A program made the position numbers and the translations under genes. The notes below the pieces were generated by a model. That model saw only the letters and a program-made list of their open reading frames with translations. It did not search any database and was not told the origin of the DNA. From Gemmatimonadota bacterium (GTDB lineage Bacteria; ARS69), in assembly GCA_030747075.1 (NCBI GenBank), contig JASLLL010000004.1, positions 62,001-126,000 on the forward strand: 64,000 bases of DNA, in the 5' to 3' direction. How positions within the stretch are numbered: position 1 is the first letter of the stretch; the number at the start of each line of letters is the position of its first letter. This document shows, one piece after another, positions 18,032 to 25,731 of this stretch.

Positions 18032-18859
18032 ATGACCATCACGCTGGCGGCGGTTGCCGCATTGCTGCTTGCGGTCTCCCCCGCCCTTTGCGCTCCCCGC
18101 GCACCCACGATCTTCCCGGAGGCGGCCCAGCCGGGAGAGTGGCTGCGCTTCGTCGTGTCCGGAACCGTCTACTCGGCGCCCTCGTTTCGGAGCACCGTGC
18201 GCGAAAGCCGGGAGGCCGGCACGCGCATGGTGGCGCTCGCGGAGGTTGAGGGCGACGGCGTCCTGTGGGTCCAACTCTCCAGGGTAGCCTTTGTCCCGGC
18301 GGCGTTTCTCGACCGGATGCCGACCGATACCGGGGGCGATCTTCCAGTCGGGAAGGAAGGCATGATCGCCGGGCGCGTGCTGCCGCCCACTTATGAACCG
18401 ACGGATCTTGTTCCTCTCGCGGATTCGCTCAAGGTCGCGGGAACCGAGAAGCGGAAGCTCCATCTCCGGCGCGGCGCGGCAGAGGCGTTTACTCGAATGA
18501 TCGCGGCGGCGGACAAGGACGGGATTGTGATCCGGATCTTCTCCGCGTGGAGAGGCGCCCGCCATCAGGCGTCGCTTTACGCGGCGGGCCTCCGGCGGGA
18601 TCCCGCGCAGCGATCGGTCGCTGCGCCCGGGCGAAGCGAACACCACCTGGGGACGACGGTGGATGTGGCTACCCCGGGAATCCCGGTCCTGACGGACACA
18701 CTCGCGGATGCTCCGGCCGGGCGCTGGATCGAGGCCCATGCGGCCGAATACGGGATCGTCGTGAGCTTCTCGCGGGAGCGTTCGGCGCAAAGAGGCATGG
18801 CTTTCGAGCCGTGGCATCTGCGCTGGATCGGCAATGAGACGGTCGAGGATCTCTGGTAA
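18032..18859 (+). CDS. Exported VanY/M15-family peptidase
   Basis: 275 residues: a signal peptide (MTITLAAVAALLLAVSPALC), a poorly conserved N-terminal region, then a D,D-carboxypeptidase-like M15B domain. Zinc-site elements are visible: SAWRGARHQASLYAAGL, RSEHHLGTTVDVATPG (SxHxxGxxxD) and FEPWHLRWIG (final ExWH). It should trim D-Ala from peptidoglycan stems in the periplasm. ATG 18032 follows GGAGGACAG. It is closed by a clear terminator at 18889. Confidence 0.92.
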   Translation: MTITLAAVAALLLAVSPALCAPRAPTIFPEAAQPGEWLRFVVSGTVYSAPSFRSTVRESREAGTRMVALAEVEGDGVLWVQLSRVAFVPAAFLDRMPTDTGGDLPVGKEGMIAGRVLPPTYEPTDLVPLADSLKVAGTEKRKLHLRRGAAEAFTRMIAAADKDGIVIRIFSAWRGARHQASLYAAGLRRDPAQRSVAAPGRSEHHLGTTVDVATPGIPVLTDTLADAPAGRWIEAHAAEYGIVVSFSRERSAQRGMAFEPWHLRWIGNETVEDLW

Positions 18860-18888
18860 GTCCCAGCTACGCAGGCAGAGAGACCCGT

Positions 18889-18921
18889 GGCGGCGACCCT
18901 GATTGGGCCGCCGTTTTTTTG
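18889..18921 (+). terminator. Rho-independent terminator after the VanY-type gene
   Basis: GGCGGC (18889-18894) pairs with GCCGCC (18907-18912); after one G a run of seven T follows at 18914-18920. Confidence 0.8.
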
Positions 18922-18933
18922 TGAAACAAGGGG

Positions 18934-18962
18934 TTGACGACCCTATGGGAACGGCATAAGAT
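18934..18962 (+). promoter_or_regulatory. Strong sigma70 promoter of the MarR gene
   Basis: TTGACG at 18934-18939, a 17-base spacer, then TAAGAT at 18957-18962. The predicted transcription start lies at about 18969-18971, that is, on or within two bases of the ATG at 18971, so the message would be leaderless or nearly so. No ribosome binding site precedes the ATG. Confidence 0.8.
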
Positions 18963-18968
18963 CATACC

Positions 18969-18993
18969 ATATGAAAACAGACCTCTTTCATAT
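18969..18993. promoter_or_regulatory. Inverted repeat at the MarR start, likely operator
   Basis: ATATGAAA (18969-18976) and TTTCATAT (18986-18993) form a perfect 8-bp inverted repeat with a nine-base spacer, covering the predicted transcription start and the first codons. MarR proteins commonly repress their own promoter through such dyads. Binding here is inferred. Confidence 0.6.
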
Positions 18994-19453
18994 CGTGTCC
19001 CGCGTGGACCGTCTTGGCGAGCGCCGAGACGCATACCGCAGGGACCTGGTGCGGCAGCATCAGGTGACGCCCCCGCTCGTGGTGATCCTGCGGCTTCTGG
19101 AGAGCGTTCCGGGAATGACCATGGTGGACATGGCGCGTCGGCTGGGATCGTCCGTACCCACGGTTCAGAGCCGCTTTGCCCGCCTGGAGGATTTGGGCCT
19201 GATCCGGAGAACCCGGAGCCGGGACGACCGGCGGAAGGTCGGGACCCGCCTCACGAGGAAGGGGAAGTCGCTCCTGGCGCGGGTCCCCATGGCGGGGGCC
19301 GGACGAATCCTGGACGCGCTGGAAAGCGGGTCGGTGACTCCGCGTTCGCTGAGGCGAATGGTCGCAAACCTCGAACAGGTGGAACGACTTCTCTTTCCTG
19401 ACGCGAGCGGGAAGCAGAACGGACGCAAGAAGACGGGAGTCTGGATGAGATAG
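18971..19453 (+). CDS. MarR-family transcriptional regulator
   Basis: A 160-residue winged-helix protein. The HTH (MTMVDMARRLGSSVPTVQSRFARLEDLGLI) and the wing (RTRSRDDRRKVGTRLTRKGKSLL) are typical of MarR. The C-terminal helices, used for dimerisation, are short, and the tail is basic (GKQNGRKKTGVW). MarR proteins sense small ligands or oxidation and repress nearby genes. The gene sits alone behind its own strong promoter and an operator-like repeat, suggesting autoregulation. The target may be itself or the secreted protein downstream at 19782; the ligand is unknown. Confidence 0.93.
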   Translation: MKTDLFHIVSRVDRLGERRDAYRRDLVRQHQVTPPLVVILRLLESVPGMTMVDMARRLGSSVPTVQSRFARLEDLGLIRRTRSRDDRRKVGTRLTRKGKSLLARVPMAGAGRILDALESGSVTPRSLRRMVANLEQVERLLFPDASGKQNGRKKTGVWMR

Positions 19454-19781
19454 CCGAACGAAACGACGCTGTGACCCGGGGCCGCTCGTGGTGATGTGCT
19501 GGTGTGTGGATGTCCTGGTTGGGAGGACCCCGAAGGCCCTCCTCTTTCTGGGAGAGTTGGTTCCGGGTCCGTTTCGTTCAGTTCCTGCCAGAATGAGGGA
19601 GAGGGGGCCAGCGTTCCCTGATTTCCGTCTGATTTCCCGGAGACTCCCGTGTATTGACAAAGCCGCACCCGCGGATCCGGTCACCCCCCCCGGGAGGCGC
19701 TTGCACATTCCCAGGGTGTTTCGGTAAAATGGAAAACTGAACTGTCAGTCAGACCTCTCCTCGCGTCCCCGAGGTGTATCT
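19454..19781. other. Intergenic region before the secreted glycosidase-like gene
   Basis: No coding sequence is supported in these 328 bases. A possible promoter is annotated near 19701-19730. Otherwise I see nothing in it. Confidence 0.6.
19701..19730 (+). promoter_or_regulatory. Putative promoter of the glycosidase-like gene
   Basis: TTGCAC at 19701-19706, an 18-base spacer and TAAAAT at 19725-19730. The predicted leader is about 45 bases before ATG 19782, which is preceded by GAGGTG. Confidence 0.55.
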
Positions 19782-21389
19782 ATGATGCGGCTTCCCCCCG
19801 TGTTCGCATCGGCCCGGTCCTTTTCGACCTTGGCGCCGTGGCTGCTGGCCCTTTTGTTCGTAACCTGCGCCCTCCTTCCCGTGTCGGCTTCGGCGGTCTC
19901 CATTCGCACGGACGGGCTTCTGGAGGTGGACGGCGAGCCGTTCTACCCGCTGGGTCTTGTGGAGCTGGCGACCTATCGCTACGAAGACTGGAACGATCGC
20001 ATTCGCCGGTCCCGGGCAAACATCGTCTGGGACATTGAGATTGCGTATGCGGACACCACTCCATCGTGTGCGGACATCGCGGACTCGGCTGCGGCGACGG
20101 GGTACTACATCATGCTGGGGTCGGGAGATACCTGGAACTGGGACGATCTCTCCACGCCCGAGCTTGAGGTCGATCAGAATATGTACGAACCCGCACTTCT
20201 GGACGCGGCTGTGCAGTGTCTGGATTCGCGTGGCGTGGGACCGCTTGTGGTGGCAAACCGGGACGAGCCCGTCTGGACGCTTTCACGGAACAAGCTCGGC
20301 GACATCGACCGCGCGCACATTTACGACACCTACGACCAGCTGAAGAGCGTTCTGCCGGATCGACCCGTGGCAATGAACTTCGCCCCGGTTCACCTCTCCG
20401 GAGACCGGGATTTGTGGAAGGCCGATGTGAGTACGTACATGGATGCGACCGACATTGTGATGTATGCCGCGTACCCGTTCCCGGGAGGGGAGGGGACATG
20501 CAGTTCGTACAATGTCATTGATTTTCCCGCGTGCAGACTCGACCGGCTGCCGGTGACGGCGGACATCTTCCTCGGCGAACTCAATCAGGCGGGTCAGCCG
20601 CTCTGGGTGATCGTGCAGGCGTTCAAGAATATCCCGCTGAAGGAGGCCCGGTGGCAGGCGTACACCTCGGTTGTTCACGGGGCGACGGGGATTTTCTGGG
20701 CGGGCTGGTCCTGGACTCACTTCCTGGGTGGGGGGCCGCCCACATGGCCGGTGGTGGAGCAGGTGATGGGTGAGGTCAGCGACCTGTACGATGTGCTCCT
20801 CTCCGAAGATGAAGCCGGAGCGTGGAGTGAGGAACCGGCGGTGGAAGTGCGAGCCAAGCGCGGTCCCGACGGAATGGTCACGCTCTTTGCGGTGGCCCGG
20901 AACGGTTTTGTGGGGTCGGCGCGGATCCACCTTCCGAATGCGGGGGTCGGTGGGGTGACGGTCCTGAATGAAGACCGGACGCTCCCCATGTCCAATCGCA
21001 CGCTGGTCGATGATTTCGACGGCTACGAGGCGCATGTCTACAGGTACCGGGCGCGGATGTCCAGCCAGGGCGGATCGACTTCTGTCCCGGATGGTGTTCT
21101 CTTTCCGGCGGATCGATTCCGAATGGTGGTTGCGCCCAACCCCGCGACGGGGCCGGCTCGAGCACGGTTTCACCTTCCGCGAGCGGGGACGGTTCTCTTC
21201 ACGGTGTACGATGCCTCCGGTCGTCGGGTTGCGGTCCCGGGCCGCGGGTCGTTTGCCGCAGGCGAGGGGGAGTTCTACTGGAACGGCCGGGATTTCTCCG
21301 GCCAGCCCGTCTCACCCGGCGTGTACTTCCTCAGCGGTCGGACTTCGGCCGGGGAAGAGGCCACGGCCAGGATCGTTCTGCGGCGCTAG
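19782..21389 (+). CDS. Secreted glycoside hydrolase-like protein with FlgD-like tail
   Basis: 535 residues. A signal peptide covers roughly residues 1-39. The following domain looks like a TIM-barrel glycosidase: it opens with the 'own sugar-binding' type N-terminus (IRTDGLLEVDGEPFYPLGLVEL) and later has DIVMYAAYPFPG, DIFLGELNQAGQPLWVIVQAF and GATGIFWAGWSW. I cannot assign catalytic acids with certainty, so activity is inferred from fold-like pattern only. The C-terminus (about 445-535) is a FlgD/T9SS-like tail (VAPNPATGPARARFHLP, YWNGRDFSGQPVSPGVYFLSG, final RIVLRR) shared with the LVIVD proteins. Confidence 0.78.
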   Translation: MMRLPPVFASARSFSTLAPWLLALLFVTCALLPVSASAVSIRTDGLLEVDGEPFYPLGLVELATYRYEDWNDRIRRSRANIVWDIEIAYADTTPSCADIADSAAATGYYIMLGSGDTWNWDDLSTPELEVDQNMYEPALLDAAVQCLDSRGVGPLVVANRDEPVWTLSRNKLGDIDRAHIYDTYDQLKSVLPDRPVAMNFAPVHLSGDRDLWKADVSTYMDATDIVMYAAYPFPGGEGTCSSYNVIDFPACRLDRLPVTADIFLGELNQAGQPLWVIVQAFKNIPLKEARWQAYTSVVHGATGIFWAGWSWTHFLGGGPPTWPVVEQVMGEVSDLYDVLLSEDEAGAWSEEPAVEVRAKRGPDGMVTLFAVARNGFVGSARIHLPNAGVGGVTVLNEDRTLPMSNRTLVDDFDGYEAHVYRYRARMSSQGGSTSVPDGVLFPADRFRMVVAPNPATGPARARFHLPRAGTVLFTVYDASGRRVAVPGRGSFAAGEGEFYWNGRDFSGQPVSPGVYFLSGRTSAGEEATARIVLRR

Positions 21390-21438
21390 TGGACCAGGCG
21401 GTCCAGAGCCGGATTAAGAGCCACTTTGGAGTTTTTTC
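21388..21438 (+). terminator. Possible terminator after the glycosidase-like gene
   Basis: Starting at the stop codon, AGTGG pairs with CCACT around an inner GGACC/GGTCC stem, and TTGGAG then a run of six T follows. The branched form and the gap before the T-run lower confidence. Confidence 0.4.
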
Positions 21439-22140
21439 CAGGGCGCTGTTTTTCCGGGGAACCTCCCGGGCTGACCGGGGTATTTCCTCCGACGCCGCCT
21501 GAGTTGAGGCTCTCGGGCGGTGCCGAAGGGGAAGTGCCAGGCTCGAATTGGGACATGGGACAAGGTCAGGGACCGGAACCCGGGGAGGACCCCCCCGGAA
21601 CCTCCGGTCCCTTTCTCTTGGGTGGTGTTGCGGTGATTGTTGTTGGGGTTCACGCGCTGGCTCGCACGCCCGACATCGAGCGTGCGCCTTGCCCTTCCCT
21701 CATTCAGCTGCGGATCCTGGCATGGCTCAACAGCTTGCCCCTCCGGGAGGCGGGCGTCCGGGCGGGATGGCTGCAGAAAGGCCGCCGGTGCCGGGCGCTG
21801 AAAGGAGCCCGGTCTTCTGGGAAACAGCGCTCCGTAGGCCGAAGATGCGCAAATCGCCTCCTGGCAGCGTCCCTCCAGGGCGAAGATCAGGCGGGCCCGT
21901 CGTCTGCCCCGGGGGCGTAACTACCACTGCAGCCACCAGTTACCCAGTGTTGAGAGGTGACCGGTGCCTGCGAGGGAAAAACAACAATCTTCGGAACACA
22001 ACCAACCGGAAGTGAGCGGGAAGGAGAGCTCCGGAGGGATCGCAAGGAAGACACCACCTCCTCGCAACACCACCTTTCTGTTGGCCCTGCGATCGGCCGC
22101 CGGGCTACCCTTCGCCGTTTCCAGGGGAGGTTGGAGAAGA
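21390..22140. other. 751-base gene-free, structured region
   Basis: No frame here resembles a protein, though several stay open because of high GC. The region contains a long nested hairpin (21561-21620). I looked for cobalamin, SAM-I, SAH, THF and T-box elements, SRP RNA, RNase P RNA and tmRNA and found none. It may hold an unrecognised leader or small RNA for the methyltransferase gene at 22141. Confidence 0.6.
21561..21620 (+). repeat. Long nested inverted repeat
   Basis: AGGGACCGGA (21568-21577) pairs perfectly with TCCGGTCCCT (21603-21612). The enclosed loop contains a second C/G hairpin, and CAAG/CTTG extends the base at 21561-21564 and 21617-21620. No T-run follows. Confidence 0.65.
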
Positions 22141-24021
22141 ATGGCCGGTCGTCACTTGCTGGAACGGCTCTCCCGGGGCGTCCTTGTTGGAGACGGGGCG
22201 ATGGGCACCATGCTCTACGCCAAGGGTGTCTACATCAACCGCTGCTTCGACGAGCTCAACCTGACGGAACCGGATCTCGTGCGCGGCGTTCACTCCGGCT
22301 ATGTCGAGGCCGGGGCGGACTTTCTGGAGACCAACACCTTCGGCGCAAACACCTTCAAGCTGGAACCCCACGGATTGGGCGATCGCGTCCCCGAGATCAA
22401 CCGGCAGGGAGCGGAGATTGCGAGAGAGGCGGCGGGCGAGGAAGTCCTGGTCGCTGGTGCGATCGGGCCTTTGGGTGTTCCCATTGAACCGATCGGGCGC
22501 ATCGCCTTTGAAGAGGCGCGCGCTGGTTTCCGGGACCAGGCGGAGGCGCTCGCGGAAGGGGGTGCCGATTTTCTCATCATGGAGACATTCCATCGGCTGG
22601 AGGAGATGCGCGAAGCCATCCGGGGAGCGCGGGAGGCGACCGATCTCCCCCTGGTCGCGCAGATGACCCTCACCGAGGAGAACGCGACCGCGCTGGGGGA
22701 TCCCGCGGCGCAGGTTGCCGCCAGGCTCGAGGAGTGGGGCGCCGATGTGGTGGGGCTCAACTGCTCGGTCGGCCCTCGTCCGATGCTGAAGGCGCTGGAG
22801 GTCGTTCGGGAGTACACCGCACGGCCGCTGTCCGTCATGCCGAATGCGGGGATGCCGCGCCTTGTGGAAGGGCGGTACCTGTACCTGTCCTCTCCGGATT
22901 ACTTCGCCAAGTATGCGCGCCGGTTCTTCCAGGCGGGCGCGAAGATCGTGGGCGGGTGCTGTGGTACCACCCCGGACCACATTCGTGCGGTGGCCGCGGC
23001 TGCCCGGGCGATTCCGCGCAAGACGGCTGCGCTTGAGCCCGCGCGAACGCCGGTGCGTCTTTCGCCCAAGGTGCTCCCGGAGGCGAAGGCGGTACCGAGT
23101 CGTGCGAAGTCGGCCTTTGCGGAGGCTCTTGCGAGTGGCCGTTTCGCCGTCTCCGTGGAGGTGTCGCCGCCGCGCGGTCCGGATCCGGCCCGCGTGCTGG
23201 AGCGCATCCGCCTTCTGGAAGAGGCGGGCGTGGATGCCGTGAACATCCCGGACGGCCCCCGGGCGAGTGCACGCATGAGTTCTCTCGCGCTGGCCGTGCT
23301 GGCGGGGCAGGAGACCGGCATCGAGGTCATCCTCCACTACTGCTGCCGCGACCGGAACCTGCTGGGGATGCAGTCGGACCTGCTCGGAGCGGGGCCGCTC
23401 GGGATTCGGAATCTCCTCATCGTTACGGGAGACCCCCCGAAGATGGGCGACTACCCGGACGCCACGGCGGTCTTCGATGTGGATTCCATCGGGCTGCTTC
23501 AGATTGCCGGTCGGTTGAACCACGGGCAGGACATTGCGGGGAACCCCATGAGCCAGCCCACCGCGCTGCATCTGGGTGTGGGTGTGAATCCCGCGGCCGT
23601 GAATCTCGACGAGGAGGTCCGGCGGTTTGAGTACAAAGTGGAAGCTGGAGCCGAGTACGCGCTGACCCAACCGGTCTACGATGTGTCGGTGCTGGAGCGG
23701 TTCATCCGCCGAACGGAGCACTGCCGGATTCCGACGCTGGCGGGCATTCTCCCGCTCAGAAGCCACCGGAATGCCGAGTTCCTGTCGAACGAGGTTCCCG
23801 GGATGGAAGTGCCGCGGTCGATCCTCGATCGAATGAAGGCAGCGCCGACGGGAGCGGAGGGCCGGGAGGAGGGCATCGCGATCGCGAAGGAAGCGCTTCG
23901 GGAATGCGCGCCGATGGTGCAGGGGGTCTATGTCATGCCGCCCTTCGGGAAGATCGACGTGGCGCTGGAAGTGGTGGCGGCCGTCCCCCCGGAGCTTCGC
24001 GCACCGAAGCAGGGGATGTAG
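22141..24021 (+). CDS. Homocysteine S-methyltransferase / methylenetetrahydrofolate reductase fusion
   Basis: A 626-residue two-domain enzyme like B. subtilis YitJ. Residues 1-300 are a homocysteine S-methyltransferase barrel (VLVGDGAMGTMLY, GADFLETNTFGAN, GLNCSVGP) with the zinc cysteines in GLNC and VGGCCGTTPDHI. Residues about 335-610 are a MTHFR domain (FAVSVEVSPPRGPD, ILHYCCRDRN, NLLIVTGDPPKMGDYP, EAGAEYALTQPVYD). Together they reduce methylene-THF and methylate homocysteine to methionine. ATG 22141 follows GGAGGTTGGAGAAG; the frame extends upstream, but that extension looks non-coding. The gene is directly followed by the next one (GTG right after TAG). Confidence 0.95.
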   Translation: MAGRHLLERLSRGVLVGDGAMGTMLYAKGVYINRCFDELNLTEPDLVRGVHSGYVEAGADFLETNTFGANTFKLEPHGLGDRVPEINRQGAEIAREAAGEEVLVAGAIGPLGVPIEPIGRIAFEEARAGFRDQAEALAEGGADFLIMETFHRLEEMREAIRGAREATDLPLVAQMTLTEENATALGDPAAQVAARLEEWGADVVGLNCSVGPRPMLKALEVVREYTARPLSVMPNAGMPRLVEGRYLYLSSPDYFAKYARRFFQAGAKIVGGCCGTTPDHIRAVAAAARAIPRKTAALEPARTPVRLSPKVLPEAKAVPSRAKSAFAEALASGRFAVSVEVSPPRGPDPARVLERIRLLEEAGVDAVNIPDGPRASARMSSLALAVLAGQETGIEVILHYCCRDRNLLGMQSDLLGAGPLGIRNLLIVTGDPPKMGDYPDATAVFDVDSIGLLQIAGRLNHGQDIAGNPMSQPTALHLGVGVNPAAVNLDEEVRRFEYKVEAGAEYALTQPVYDVSVLERFIRRTEHCRIPTLAGILPLRSHRNAEFLSNEVPGMEVPRSILDRMKAAPTGAEGREEGIAIAKEALRECAPMVQGVYVMPPFGKIDVALEVVAAVPPELRAPKQGM

Positions 24022-25731
24022 GTGCTCCGCCGCCCATCGTCCGAGCGGCTTCTTCGCGCTCTTCTGCTGGGCGTGGTGGCGTGCCTGGCGGTACGCGGCC
24101 TGTTTGCGGCCAGCTGGTTTGAGTCCCATGAAGCCGCGTCATACCCGGCGCGAGTCGTGGAAGTTCTTCAGTGCTGGGAGGACGGAATGCCCTCCGCGCG
24201 CTGGTTCCCGGATCTCGCGGGGGGGCGCGGGTACCCGTTTCTTTCCTTCTACGCGCCCGGGCTCTTTTTCGCGGCGGCCGCGCTGGCGAAAGCGGGGCTG
24301 GGTGTGGCGGGCGGGCTGAAGGCCGTCACGATTCTGGCCGCACTTCTCGGCACGGTGGGTGCGTACCGTCTTGCGCGCATGGGGTGTGGATCGCCGTGCG
24401 CGCTGGTCGCGGCATCGCTCTACACGCACGCGCCGTATCTTCTGCGCGACCTCTGGGTTCGCGGTGACCTTGCCGAGTACCTGGCGCTGGGGATCCTGCC
24501 GTGGGCGATTCGCGCCGTGATTCGCCTGGCTCTGGGCGAAGCCTCCGGGACTCGGGCGATTCTCTCCGCGGCGGGATGGGTGGCGGCGGTTGCGTTGACT
24601 CACAATGTGGCCGGGCTTCTTGCGGGGGGGGCACTGGCGATTGCCACAATGGTCGCTCTCGCACCGGCGGGTCCGGAGCGGGGCCGGCGTTTCGCCGCAA
24701 CCGTGCTGGCCGGGGTCGTGGCACTTCTTCTGTCCGCGTTCTTCTGGGTTCCCGCGCTTGCCGAGCGAGCGTGGGTGCGCCTGGATGCACTTCGCAGCGG
24801 GATCTTCGATGTGAATCGGAACTTCGTGGGATTCGCCGACCTCCTGAAGTGGGAGGGGGCGGAGCGGGTTTTTGTCCCCGGGAGCGCGGAGGAGATGGCC
24901 TTTGGGCTGGGCGCTGCGCTGGTGGTGCTTCCGACGGCGCTTCTTGCGCTACGGCAAGCGGACGCGGGGCGGCGTCTGGTGGTCGCCCTCGGGGCGGCAC
25001 TTCTGCTGGCGGGAGTTGTGATGGCGACGCCTCTCTCCCGTCCGCTTTACGGAAGTGTTCCGCTGCTGTCGTATGTGGGCTTCCCGTGGCGGTTTCTTTC
25101 GCTGGCGTCTCTGGGTGCGGCACTGCTGGGCGCCGCAGGGCTGGCGGGACTCCTCTCCGGGCGACCGCGCCTGCGCGTGGCGGTGTGCGGGGTCGTGTGC
25201 TGCGGGACGGTAGTGGTGGCGCAGGATCTGTCCCGACCGGTCGCGCCGCTGGATCTCACGCCGCGCCTGCTTGATCCCGTCGCGTACCGATCGGGCGATT
25301 TTACCGCCACCTCCGCGGACGAGTATCTTCCCGTCTGGGTCACCGCTTCCACCGAGCCTCCCTTTCACGATGGCGTGTGGATTGACGGCCGGGCGCGACT
25401 CCGCAAAGTGGAGAGACTCGCGGCACGGTGGACAATGGAGATCGAGACGACCGGTCCGGCCACGGTTGTCCTGCGGGAGTACTTCTACCCCGGGTGGGAG
25501 GGGGTCGATCGGGGTCGCGCCGTTCCTGTCCGCCCGGTGCAGGGCTCGGGTTTCGTCGCGTTTGACCTCCCCGCCGGAGAGTGGCGGGAAGTTTCCGTTC
25601 GCCTGCACCCGCGATCCGCGCGCCGAACCGCGCGGTGCATCTCCGCCTTGACGGCGCTCGTCGCGCTGGTGGCGCTCTCGGTCTCCTTCCGGCGAAGCCT
25701 CTGTCGGCGCCCTACTGCTGGACCATCCTGA
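24022..25731 (+). CDS. Polytopic membrane protein (6-pyruvoyl-tetrahydropterin synthase-related / YfhO-like)
   Basis: 569 residues with about ten hydrophobic segments and a C-terminal beta-rich domain (TTGPATVVLREYFYPGWEGVDRGR). It matches the family of membrane proteins labelled '6-PTP synthase related', which share the GT-C/YfhO plan. The N-terminal FLSFYAPGLFF and HAPYLLRDLWVRGDLAEYL blocks are characteristic. The first loop has acidic residues (ASWFESHEAA). GTG 24022 begins right after the preceding stop codon. The 3' end overlaps the convergent M16 gene by 20 bases. Role in surface glycoconjugates is inferred from family. Confidence 0.82.
   Translation: MLRRPSSERLLRALLLGVVACLAVRGLFAASWFESHEAASYPARVVEVLQCWEDGMPSARWFPDLAGGRGYPFLSFYAPGLFFAAAALAKAGLGVAGGLKAVTILAALLGTVGAYRLARMGCGSPCALVAASLYTHAPYLLRDLWVRGDLAEYLALGILPWAIRAVIRLALGEASGTRAILSAAGWVAAVALTHNVAGLLAGGALAIATMVALAPAGPERGRRFAATVLAGVVALLLSAFFWVPALAERAWVRLDALRSGIFDVNRNFVGFADLLKWEGAERVFVPGSAEEMAFGLGAALVVLPTALLALRQADAGRRLVVALGAALLLAGVVMATPLSRPLYGSVPLLSYVGFPWRFLSLASLGAALLGAAGLAGLLSGRPRLRVAVCGVVCCGTVVVAQDLSRPVAPLDLTPRLLDPVAYRSGDFTATSADEYLPVWVTASTEPPFHDGVWIDGRARLRKVERLAARWTMEIETTGPATVVLREYFYPGWEGVDRGRAVPVRPVQGSGFVAFDLPAGEWREVSVRLHPRSARRTARCISALTALVALVALSVSFRRSLCRRPTAGPS

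Noticed and set aside
21564-21580. Resemblance of GGTCAGG...CCGGAA to the conserved SRP RNA tip
   Set aside because: The GGAAGCAGCC part and the long rod structure are absent; the bases belong to another hairpin.
21900-22010. Possible cobalamin or SAM riboswitch before the methionine-synthesis gene
   Set aside because: No B12 box, no GCCACTG-type core and no SAM-I core motifs could be found; only scattered short matches such as GAGAGGTG.
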